Origin: Niabella agricola
GTDB lineage: Bacteria > Bacteroidota > Bacteroidia > Chitinophagales > Chitinophagaceae
NCBI RefSeq assembly: GCF_021538615.1
Contig: NZ_JAJHIZ010000003.1
Location: 1,240,001-1,304,000, forward strand
DNA length: 64,000 bases
Direction of reading: 5' to 3'
Position 1 is the stretch's first letter, and every line of letters starts with the position of its first letter. Positions 1 through 7,585 of the stretch are shown here, piece after piece. A program made the position numbers and the translations under genes. A model generated the notes under the pieces. It saw only the letters and a list, made by a program, of their open reading frames with translations. It did not search any database and had not been told where the DNA came from.

Positions 1-20
1 AACAGGTACTTCATTTTCTT

Positions 21-56
21 TTTTAAAACCCTGTGAGATTTTACAAACCGCACAGG
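21..56 (-). terminator. Probable terminator after the GH43-like lipoprotein gene
   Basis: On the minus strand, just past the stop codon, CCTGTG and CACAGG pair across a 15-base loop and are followed by GTTTTAAAAAAG. The stem is only 6 bp with a short U tract, so this is a modest call. Confidence 0.4.
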
Positions 57-57
57 T

Positions 58-1161
58 CTATTCGTTTGCAAAACGCACCGCACTTTTTCCCTTATCCACC
101 GATGTAGCCACCGCAATGCCCCGCTGATCCTTATCGTTTACCGCGCAGTAAAAATGATAGACCACCCCCTTATGTTTGATCACACAGGGCTTGTGCGCAT
201 ATTTCCGATCATAGGGCTCCGAAGAGCGGATCAGGTCTGCCCCATTCCAATCCGTCCAATGCACCAGGTCGTACGAACAGGCGAAGCGGTTAAAGGTTTC
301 ATTCTTCCTGTTTTCCCAGAACGCACCAAAATAAAACAGCACCCAAAGATCTCCCATTTTTTGCACTACGCCATCTCCGGTGATGCCAATGCGGTGGTGT
401 ACTACGGGATCTACCTGGTAGCGTTTCCAGTGCACCATATCCTTTGATACCGCCATACCAATGCGCTCAAACCAGCGCCATTTGGGCGTATTGTGGCTGG
501 TATCTCCATTGGCGTTATAGTACATTACAAAAGGATAGCCCAGGGTCTTTTTTTTATCCCAGATCACGGAGCTCTTATACAGCTTTTTATTCTCCCACCA
601 GCGTGTATCCGGGTCGGTGGCCTTTAATACCGGTTGCTCCAGCGTACGCCATTCATGCGGGCGCTGGATATCGTGCGGCGTATACGCCATACCAATGGAC
701 AGCAACCCGGTTTCATAACCGGGTGTATGCCCGCCGATATAGCTCATCCAGTAATTCCCATTGTATGGTTCTGCGCTATAACTTCCGCCCCATGCAGGAT
801 CAATCAATGCTATATAGCCCGCTTTCTGGTAACCATCCCATTTTAATGAATCATTCGCCTTGGACAGCATTTTCCCAAGCGGTTTCCAGTGTAGCAGGTC
901 GCTGCTTTGTGCCAGCCAGGTCTCATATCCATCGCCATCAAACTCGATATAGGACATATACCATTTCCCGTTGCTGCAGAACACGGTAGGACAGTCCAGT
1001 TTTTTTGACGAGCTCCCCGGAGCCAACACCAGCCCATATTTATATGGGGTTTTTACCGCTTCATATACTTTTTGCATTATGGCCTGCGGCACTTCCCTGT
1101 TTTGCGTACAAGCAACATAGTTCAGTAAAATACATCCGATAAACAGAGATGCTCTCATCAT
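58..1161 (-). CDS. GH43-like five-bladed beta-propeller glycosidase, exported (probable lipoprotein)
   Basis: This 367-residue protein starts with a hydrophobic export signal ending in LLNYVAC, which resembles a lipobox although the -3 residue is not typical. The body has repeated propeller blades with the pattern G-K/D-W-Y-M-S-Y and S-D-L-L-H-W as in GH43 and related families. An early LDCPTVF and a central LIDPAWGG supply candidate catalytic aspartates. Exact family and substrate cannot be told by eye; GH130- or GH117-like enzymes are alternatives. The start ATG overlaps the stop of the upstream rhamnosidase gene by 4 bases (ATGA), so the two are translationally coupled and probably act on one glycan. 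A second Met follows immediately. Confidence 0.75.
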   Translation of the reverse strand: MMRASLFIGCILLNYVACTQNREVPQAIMQKVYEAVKTPYKYGLVLAPGSSSKKLDCPTVFCSNGKWYMSYIEFDGDGYETWLAQSSDLLHWKPLGKMLSKANDSLKWDGYQKAGYIALIDPAWGGSYSAEPYNGNYWMSYIGGHTPGYETGLLSIGMAYTPHDIQRPHEWRTLEQPVLKATDPDTRWWENKKLYKSSVIWDKKKTLGYPFVMYYNANGDTSHNTPKWRWFERIGMAVSKDMVHWKRYQVDPVVHHRIGITGDGVVQKMGDLWVLFYFGAFWENRKNETFNRFACSYDLVHWTDWNGADLIRSSEPYDRKYAHKPCVIKHKGVVYHFYCAVNDKDQRGIAVATSVDKGKSAVRFANE

Positions 1162-3845
1162 TTTTTCTTTGCGGTAAAGCGATAGCTGCCCGATCCTGTT
1201 TTTACGGGTGCTTTGTCATAGCCTTGCGGGAAATAAACCGTAGCCGTGGTATTAGCAGGGATCACGACATCGATCGTAAGCTGATCCCCCTGTTTTTGCC
1301 AGCGAACATTGATCAACCCACGCACCGAATGATAGCTGGCCTCGGCATGATCCATCGCTCCTACGGGGTGCGGTCTTATTTCAATGTCTTTAAACCCAAC
1401 GGAACCTTCGGCCTGACGAATGCCGCAAAGGCCGGAATAGAACCATTCCATCAGGTGCCCGAGCATAAAGTGATTATTGGATACTGAAGACAATGCGGCC
1501 CAGGATTCTGTAAGCGCGGTAGCCCCATGCGCCAGCTGGTACCCGTATCCCGGTACATCGCTGCGGTTGTTCATATCATAGATCACATCACTGTAGCCCG
1601 CGTCTTCAAGGGCACGCAATACATAACGATACCCAACATCACCACCGGTAAGGGCATTGTTGCGGCCGCGAATGTCCTTTACCAGGTTCTGCACTACAGC
1701 TTCGCGGTGTTCCGGTTCCACCAGGTTCATGTACAGGGCCATGGCATTGGCTGCCTGGCTGCCTGTAGCATATTGGTTGGTTTGCCGGTTAAAGAATTTT
1801 TCATTGAAGGCAGTTTTTACTTCTTTCGCCCAGTTGTCAAAAAATGGCACATCAGTGTTGATTCCCAGCAATGCCGCCACTTTCGAAAGGATGGTCAGGT
1901 TGTAGTAGTAAGTAGCGGTAGCCGTAACGCCCATCGGCGTAAGCTGCGAAACACCGGGATGCTCCGGACCGATGTCATACCAGTCGCTCAGCCCAAATTC
2001 CAGGATGTGATTTTTGGATTTCGCTTTTAGGTAGGAAACATATTTTTTCATCATCGGATAGGCTTCTTTGAGCAAGGCCGTATCCCCATACCATTGAAAA
2101 GCGTACCAGGTAAAGATAATGCCCGCACTGCCCCATTCCGGCGAATCGCGGAAGCCGCCATCAAAATGTACATACTCCGGGGCTATATCAGGGATCAGGC
2201 CATCTTCAGTTTGCGCATTGATCATATCCCTTACTACTTTTTTACAAAGCGCCGCAATATCATAATTGTATTGTACCGAGCTGCCCATGAGATGGGTTTC
2301 CTCCAGCCAGCCCAGCTTTTCGCGGTGCGGGCAATCGGTAAATACGCTTACCATATTGCTGCGGATTGCCCAGCGGATCAGATCACTGGTTTTATTAAAC
2401 AATTCGTTGGAGCTATTAAACGCACCGATTTCGGGGGCGCTGTTGCGGATATGCAATCCTTTCAATTCTTTTATTACCGGTAATCCCGAGGTATTTTCCT
2501 CCGGTGTAGCGCCTTCCACCTGCACGTAGCGGAATCCATAATAGGTAAACCGGGGCTGCCATTCTTCTACGCCATCTCCTTTAAGTACATAGGTGTAAAT
2601 ATGTGGTGAGCCGGTGGCTTTTTGATTGGCTGTGCCATTTTCACTGATCAGCTCTGCCGGCCGCAGCCGGATGGTATCGCCTTTTTTACCCGTAATTTTT
2701 ATGGCCGGGATGCCCGAAAAATTTTGTCCCAGGTCATATACACAGGTATCCTTAGCAATCATTTTTTTTGAAACCGGGTTAAAGGTTTGCAGCACCCGCA
2801 CCGGTTCTGCCAGCTGCGCCTGTAACTGCGGCGGACCACTGGTAACCAGGGCTGCCGTCCAGCCGGCATCGTTGAACTGCGGCCGGTTCCAGCCTGTTTG
2901 TTCCAGGTTGGCATCATAATCTTCACCGCCGTAGATGCTGGAAAAACAGATGGGTGATTCCGCGGTTTTCCAGCTTTGGTCCGATACTACCATATCGGCA
3001 GAACCGTCTTTATATTCAATCCATAATTTGGCGATCATTTTCGGGAAGCCGTAAGCACCGGTCAGTTTCCGGTAGCGTTCCCCGGGGATATAGTAAAATC
3101 CATTGCCCAGCATTACGCCTACGGCATTCGATCCGTTTTGCAGCTGGGTGGTAATATCGAAGGTTACATACTGTGCATGCTTTGTATATTGTGTCCAACC
3201 AGGATCGAGGAAATGATCACCGGTTTTGTTCCCGTTCACATACATCTCAAAATGACCCAATCCGCTGACAAAGGCGGTGGCCTGCTTTACCGGTTTTGTA
3301 ATGGTAAAGCGCTTACGCAGCAACGGCAACACATCCGGGCGTTTGCCCCATTCTTTCTTACCATTGCCATGCGCAAAGGGTACAATGATGCCGGAATCGG
3401 GTAATACGTCGCGCGCGATCCACTGGGCGCCGGACCAGTCTGTATTATTGAGCAGTCCCATCTGCCACTGTGCGGACTCGCTGGAAGAAGCCGCGCGTCC
3501 GTTTGCGTCCCAGGTCATTACTTTCCAATAATATTTTTTCCCAGAAACCAAGGGTTTGCCGGCGTACCGGATCTGGATAGATGCATCGGAAAGCACTTTG
3601 CGGGAATCCCATGCATTGCCAAGGTCTTTTTTCAACAGCTCCGGATCGTCGGCCACAAGGATGCGGTAGGCCGACTGCCGTGCATTTTTCTGACCGCTGT
3701 TCAACTCCCAGCTCAGCCGGGGATGCGGATCCTCCACCCCCAGCGGATTTTGCAGGTATTCGCAACGCAGGTATACTGCCTTTAGCTGGGCATTGCCCCA
3801 AAGACCGATCCAAAGAAGCCAACCAAGAACAAACCATTTTTTCAT
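1158..3845 (-). CDS. Alpha-L-rhamnosidase, GH78 family
   Basis: The 895-residue product begins with a clear signal peptide (MKKWFVLGWLLWIGLWGNAQ), so it acts in the periplasm or outside. It has the usual GH78 order: an N-terminal beta-sandwich starting LRCEYLQNPLGVEDPHPRLSW, further beta domains, an (alpha/alpha)6 barrel, and a C-terminal beta domain. The signature DCPHREKLGWLEE near residue 503 holds the conserved acidic residues of the family. Length matches full-size GH78 enzymes. It removes terminal L-rhamnose from plant or microbial glycans. It is first in a two-gene operon with the GH43-like lipoprotein. No SusC/SusD pair is in view; it could lie left of the window. Confidence 0.92.
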   Translation of the reverse strand: MKKWFVLGWLLWIGLWGNAQLKAVYLRCEYLQNPLGVEDPHPRLSWELNSGQKNARQSAYRILVADDPELLKKDLGNAWDSRKVLSDASIQIRYAGKPLVSGKKYYWKVMTWDANGRAASSSESAQWQMGLLNNTDWSGAQWIARDVLPDSGIIVPFAHGNGKKEWGKRPDVLPLLRKRFTITKPVKQATAFVSGLGHFEMYVNGNKTGDHFLDPGWTQYTKHAQYVTFDITTQLQNGSNAVGVMLGNGFYYIPGERYRKLTGAYGFPKMIAKLWIEYKDGSADMVVSDQSWKTAESPICFSSIYGGEDYDANLEQTGWNRPQFNDAGWTAALVTSGPPQLQAQLAEPVRVLQTFNPVSKKMIAKDTCVYDLGQNFSGIPAIKITGKKGDTIRLRPAELISENGTANQKATGSPHIYTYVLKGDGVEEWQPRFTYYGFRYVQVEGATPEENTSGLPVIKELKGLHIRNSAPEIGAFNSSNELFNKTSDLIRWAIRSNMVSVFTDCPHREKLGWLEETHLMGSSVQYNYDIAALCKKVVRDMINAQTEDGLIPDIAPEYVHFDGGFRDSPEWGSAGIIFTWYAFQWYGDTALLKEAYPMMKKYVSYLKAKSKNHILEFGLSDWYDIGPEHPGVSQLTPMGVTATATYYYNLTILSKVAALLGINTDVPFFDNWAKEVKTAFNEKFFNRQTNQYATGSQAANAMALYMNLVEPEHREAVVQNLVKDIRGRNNALTGGDVGYRYVLRALEDAGYSDVIYDMNNRSDVPGYGYQLAHGATALTESWAALSSVSNNHFMLGHLMEWFYSGLCGIRQAEGSVGFKDIEIRPHPVGAMDHAEASYHSVRGLINVRWQKQGDQLTIDVVIPANTTATVYFPQGYDKAPVKTGSGSYRFTAKKK

Positions 3846-3857
3846 ACATCAATCGTT

Positions 3858-4137
3858 TTACTGAATGTCAATTCCGGATACCACCACGCCCTTTGCGCTT
3901 TTTAACAAGAGCCGCGCAGTATAAGGTCCGGCATTGATCATGATGCCTGTGGTTACCCTGACCAGGTTCCCCTGACTTATCGGGGCCGGACCGGGTAAAT
4001 TTAAGTGGAATCTGCTGTTCCACCATCCTGTTGCCTCCTGCATCATTATAATAACCACCTCCCGTCCGCATGGACGCTGTTGCTATAAAAAAATTCCGGA
4101 TTGCTGCAATCGCTTTCATACATCGCTTCTTCACCAA
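3858..4137 (-). pseudogene. Possible decayed C-terminal fragment upstream of the rhamnosidase gene
   Basis: Two overlapping minus-strand frames each read like protein. One gives GGGYYNDAGGNRMVEQQIPL; the other gives NAGPYTARLLLKSAKGVVVS and ends about a dozen bases before the rhamnosidase ATG. The second reads like the last strands of a beta-sandwich domain from a secreted glycan enzyme. A frameshift would join them. I cannot name the family, and the stretch may be plain spacer. The 75 bases upstream are T-rich with no gene. Confidence 0.3.
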
Positions 4138-4211
4138 CCCTAAAGATTCGATTTTTTTTGTAAAAACAGCTGTAGAATTCGACTATAATGATGTAGGATC
4201 TTGCTACCTTA

Positions 4212-4973
4212 TTAATTCCTTATTATTTTTCCGGGGTCATTTAACAGAGGCGTTGCGCCCTTATATACGGTTAGTACGGCTTCGGGGGTTTCACGGGTTC
4301 CCAACCGGTTTATAGCAACCATATACCGGTACAGGTTGTTTGCAAAAGTAATCGTATGATTTCCGCCCGACCCCTGTGCTTCAAAAACACCGTTACACAA
4401 TACCAGGTCCGGTTCCTGCTTTCTGCTCTTCAAACTCCAGCACGCATAACGCCATTGCCCTCCCGCCAGCTCATCGATCCGGATCCGGTAGCGGTTTGTA
4501 ACAATCTTATACAGGGGAGCAACAAATTGTTGCAGAGAAGGCGGGAGTTGCTGCTTATCTTTTTGTATGGCTCTTTCCAGGAGTATCTTTTCTTTCTCCG
4601 ACTGGTAATTAATGGTGGTTATGCCGCCTGTATCATTCATCCAGAGTATACCATTGTCCAGCATCAGGCCTCTCCAACCAACGGCCGACCAATCATCCAT
4701 TTTAGATCGGGCAATCCGGTGCAGCAATTCATCGTCAAAGACCGTATCAAAACGGATCAGCAGTTCCGCCTTACTTTTTACGTCGGCCAGCGGATACGTT
4801 CTTCGTAAAGGGTAAACAACCGCAGTGGCGATCTGCCGCTTATCACCGGCGCTTGCAGCCCGGACCAATTTTTCTACAACCATTTGCTGAGCGCCACTCA
4901 ATCTGCTCGATTGCGCATACAGTGCCGGTGGTATCATTGTAAACAGCCATAAAAGAAGGGTGCGATATTTCAT
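4212..4973 (-). CDS. Secreted protein of unknown function
   Basis: This 253-residue protein has a signal peptide (MKYRTLLLWLFTMIPPALYAQ). The mature part starts with a helical stretch, VVEKLVRAASAGDKRQIATAVVYPL, and later has RGLMLDNGILWMND. This order, a repeat of charged helices followed by a residue-poor beta region, recalls NTF2-like periplasmic proteins, but I do not recognise a named family. It lies just beyond the decayed fragment and is divergent from the dienelactone hydrolase gene, with about 200 bp of shared upstream DNA. Confidence 0.7.
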   Translation of the reverse strand: MKYRTLLLWLFTMIPPALYAQSSRLSGAQQMVVEKLVRAASAGDKRQIATAVVYPLRRTYPLADVKSKAELLIRFDTVFDDELLHRIARSKMDDWSAVGWRGLMLDNGILWMNDTGGITTINYQSEKEKILLERAIQKDKQQLPPSLQQFVAPLYKIVTNRYRIRIDELAGGQWRYACWSLKSRKQEPDLVLCNGVFEAQGSGGNHTITFANNLYRYMVAINRLGTRETPEAVLTVYKGATPLLNDPGKIIRN

Positions 4974-5115
4974 AGGGTTAAGTTAAAAAAAATCAGCAGA
5001 AGATCTGCGCATATGGCTTCTTATTTGCGAAAATGAACACTACCGGGGCGTTTACGTATTTCCGGCCGCTGCAACTCAAATAGAATTCTCCGCGTGGAGC
5101 ATACAAAAAAAAGCT

Positions 5116-5123
5116 TAAATTTG
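5116..5123 (+). promoter_or_regulatory. Candidate -7 box for the dienelactone hydrolase gene
   Basis: TAAATTTG matches the Bacteroidota consensus TAnnTTTG and lies about 47 bases before the start codon. No clear -33 element is seen. Confidence 0.4.
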
Positions 5124-5170
5124 AAAGTGCCCGTATCTGCAACATCCATTTTCCACTCAAAAACAGCAAT

Positions 5171-6058
5171 ATGCATCCCATCAAAAAAGAAGATATCCGC
5201 CAGGAAGTATTTGACTTGTATGATGATTATGCGCATAACCGCATCGACCGCAGAAGCTTTGTGCAACGGCTTTCGACCTATGCCATCGGCGGGCTTACGG
5301 TGCCGGCACTCATGAGTTTTCTAATGCCGGACTATGCCACCACCGCACAGGTAAAGCCGGAGGATGGCCGGGTAAAAACGACATATATCCATTACGATTC
5401 GCCAAAGGGCGGCGGTTCGATCAAGGCGTTACTGGCATGGCCGGAGGGATTGAAAAAGAAGACCGGTGGTGTGGTTGTGGTACATGAAAACCGTGGACTA
5501 AATCCTTATATCGAGGATGTAGCGCGGAGGGTGGCTCTTGCAGGATTTGTTGCACTTGCCCCGGATGCATTAACGCCGCTTGGTGGTTACCCCGGCAATG
5601 ATGATGCCGGGCGCGACCTCCAGGCTAAGCGCGACAAAAACGAGATGCTGGAAGATTTCATTGCGGCTGCGGATTATTTGAAAACCCAACCCAATTGCAA
5701 TGGGAAAGTGGGTGTAGTGGGATTTTGTTTTGGCGGATGGATCGCCAATATGATGGCGGTGCGGATGCCGGGTTTATCGGCCGCCGTTCCCTTCTATGGT
5801 ACACAGCCCGCGGCAGACGATGTTCCAAAGATAAAAGCCCCCCTGTTATTACATTACGGGGCGCTGGATACCCGTGTTAACGAGGGATGGCCCGCTTATG
5901 AAGCCACACTAAAAAACAATCATAAAAAGTATACGGCATACATTTATCCCAATGCCAATCATGGCTTTCATAACAACACTACCCCTCGTTATGATAAAGA
6001 CGCTGCGGATCTGGCCTGGCAACGGACGATTGATTTTTTTAAGAAGCATTTGTTATAA
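5171..6058 (+). CDS. Dienelactone hydrolase family protein with Tat-type signal
   Basis: This 295-residue alpha/beta hydrolase has the dienelactone hydrolase triad: Cys186 in GFCFGG, Asp233 in GALDTRV and His264 in NANHGFH. The N-terminus carries a short charged leader, then [20 protein letters not shown], which looks like a twin-arginine signal with Arg27-Arg28, so the folded enzyme is probably exported to the periplasm. The Tat leader is longer than usual. Family members open lactone rings or cleave esters; the substrate here is unknown. It is a single-gene unit. It ends before a long gene-free island. Confidence 0.88.
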   Translation: MHPIKKEDIRQEVFDLYDDYAHNRIDRRSFVQRLSTYAIGGLTVPALMSFLMPDYATTAQVKPEDGRVKTTYIHYDSPKGGGSIKALLAWPEGLKKKTGGVVVVHENRGLNPYIEDVARRVALAGFVALAPDALTPLGGYPGNDDAGRDLQAKRDKNEMLEDFIAAADYLKTQPNCNGKVGVVGFCFGGWIANMMAVRMPGLSAAVPFYGTQPAADDVPKIKAPLLLHYGALDTRVNEGWPAYEATLKNNHKKYTAYIYPNANHGFHNNTTPRYDKDAADLAWQRTIDFFKKHLL

Positions 6059-6296
6059 GGCAGAAATTTTATTCAGAACGCCTTAAAGGTCCTGCCAGCG
6101 GCGCTCAGGAAGATTACCTGCCCCATACAATCGCCAATGTCAGGCCGAACCAGAAAATGGCCGGCTTCATGCTCGCCCTGCATAATGCTCCATTTTAATG
6201 CCAGCATACCCCTAAAAGACCAATAGCGGATACGGGCAAACACACTTGCTCTTGTTGCAACTCGTTTCGTTGCAGTAAAAATAGCAACAAGAAATT

Positions 6297-6347
6297 TTGC
6301 AACATTTTTGTTGCAAACTCTGAAACAATTATTAATACTGCAACAAG
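6297..6347. repeat. Dispersed GCAAC-rich repeat, copy 1
   Basis: The segment reads TTGCAACATTTTTGTTGCAA, then a GAAACAA block and CTGCAACAA. The same order of blocks with near-identical spacing occurs at 12757-12808. The first part is itself a near-palindrome. Further TTGCAAC and GCAACAAG motifs lie just upstream at 6252-6290, suggesting a composite element. Confidence 0.6.
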
Positions 6348-6751
6348 CAGTCGGCCCTACGCCCGCGAACTGCAGCCTCCATGGCAGGGCTATAGGGCTG
6401 TAGCAAAGGTCCTTTAAACGCAATCTCATTCTGGGTATTTTTATTTGTATAGCAAAATCGAGGAGGCGACGACAAAACACATTTACCATCACCCCGAGGA
6501 TCTCATCCGGGCTTGTCCAGTATCTATTCCTGTTTCAGGGCCTGGTGAGTGATCATATACTTAGATGCTGAAACAAGTTGCCAATGACAGATGGCAGGGT
6601 GTGTTGATAACCAGCCACATTTCATTCTTATTTCTTCCGCTTTGCCTGACCAGGAATGGAGCAAAAGTCAAGCTCATCCGCCGTGGCGGACCGCGTTTGA
6701 CCAACCACACACTGCAGACCCGAATCGAAAAGCAGCATGCTCCCTTTTTCA

Positions 6752-6779
6752 AAGGAGCAAGCGGAAGCGCTTGCTCCTT
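6752..6779. repeat. Perfect hairpin, 12-bp stem with GAAG loop
   Basis: AAGGAGCAAGCG and CGCTTGCTCCTT are exact reverse complements around a 4-base loop. No U tract follows on the plus strand and no gene ends close by, so it is not a typical terminator. On the minus strand it closely resembles the hairpin at 7350-7378. Confidence 0.65.
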
Positions 6780-6990
6780 GTTTACTGTACAATATTTACT
6801 GCACTGCTTTTTTACAGGCGGGATGCTTCTTTTGAAAACCTCCCCAGGTAAAAAAAAGAAGCTGCGAAACCTGCTGGTGGCTGTAGTTGCCATTCTGTTG
6901 CTGAGTAAAAGAATCCTTCCGATGAAAGTAAAACAAGAAAAGGCAACGTGTTCTTTCTTATAAAATAGTTCGCCGGGTAGTGAAAAGGAA

Positions 6991-7006
6991 TCCCGAAGGT
7001 TCGGGA
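6991..7006. repeat. Short TCCCGAA palindrome
   Basis: TCCCGAA-GG-TTCGGGA is a perfect 7-bp inverted repeat. It sits in a GC-rich patch unlike the flanking DNA. Similar palindromes are common in intergenic DNA of this phylum (recollection, not searched). Confidence 0.45.
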
Positions 7007-7349
7007 CGAGCGGAATGGCGGCGGATGCCCCGGGCAACTGTGTAGCCGGCGCCAAAGCCTGAAGCGTCGATTTCCTGCCTGCCTCCTTGCGGAACAGATT
7101 TTGCTCCACTTTCCATTGCCGGAAAAGTGAAAAGGAAGGATGCTGGATCTTCCAACATACCGGTTTTTCTGAAGTGTTGTCATTGCCACATTGATTAGGG
7201 CCTCCTATCAAAAACTCAGGATGCCCAATAGAAGACTTTTAATAAAGCCCTTTAAAAGAATGCTCAGGTCGACGGCCTTCACATTAATAAGGCTAAAGGC
7301 AGCGCGCTCCGGAAACAAGCCTTAAACAAAACCCGGCAGCCTATAAAAA

Positions 7350-7378
7350 GTAAGAGGCAACGCTTCGTTGCCTCTTAC
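7350..7378. repeat. Perfect hairpin, 13-bp stem with CTT loop
   Basis: GTAAGAGGCAACG and CGTTGCCTCTTAC are exact reverse complements around a 3-base loop. It lies about 200 bases upstream of the TonB receptor start and is followed by AACAACC rather than a U tract. Confidence 0.65.
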
Positions 7379-7556
7379 AACAACCGACTTCAGCTTGTTA
7401 TGAGGACCCATCGCAATGCTGCCGCGTACCAGCGCAAAGCCATGCAACCCGTCTCGGGCTGGAAAGCAAGCACCAGATGCGATCCTTGCTTCATAAGGAA
7501 ATCATTTAATCGCACATTTTTCCGCATTTCGAAAACGGCGCCAGCCCTGCAGCCGC

Positions 7557-7564
7557 TACATTTG
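7557..7564 (+). promoter_or_regulatory. -7 box of the TonB receptor gene
   Basis: TACATTTG fits TAnnTTTG exactly and lies 21 bases before the chosen start codon at 7586. This position argues against the upstream ATG at 7400, which would put the promoter inside the gene. Confidence 0.6.
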
Positions 7565-7585
7565 CAAAAATTTTTGATCCGCTAC

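Larger units (their letters stand above)
6059..7585. other. Gene-free, hairpin-rich intergenic island
   Basis: About 1.5 kb holds no convincing gene. Reading frames up to 216 codons exist, but they occur on both strands at once, lack a ribosome site and give low-complexity, repeat-like protein. The stretch contains a GCAAC-rich repeat copy, two perfect hairpins and a short TCCCGAA/TTCGGGA palindrome, described separately. The promoter of the TonB receptor gene lies at its right end. Confidence 0.7.

Noticed and set aside
6073..6492. Frame of 139 codons covering the GCAAC-rich repeat
   Set aside because: Protein is rich in Cys, Arg and Phe from the repeat; the same repeat at 12757 gives a similar meaningless string.
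6561..7211. Long minus-strand frame of 216 codons in the gene-free island
   Set aside because: The same DNA has open frames on both strands, repeat-like protein with hairpins inside, and no start context. It looks like repeat DNA rather than a gene.
7400..7585. Upstream extension of the TonB receptor
   Set aside because: The added residues lack signal character, and a consensus -7 box lies between the two starts.
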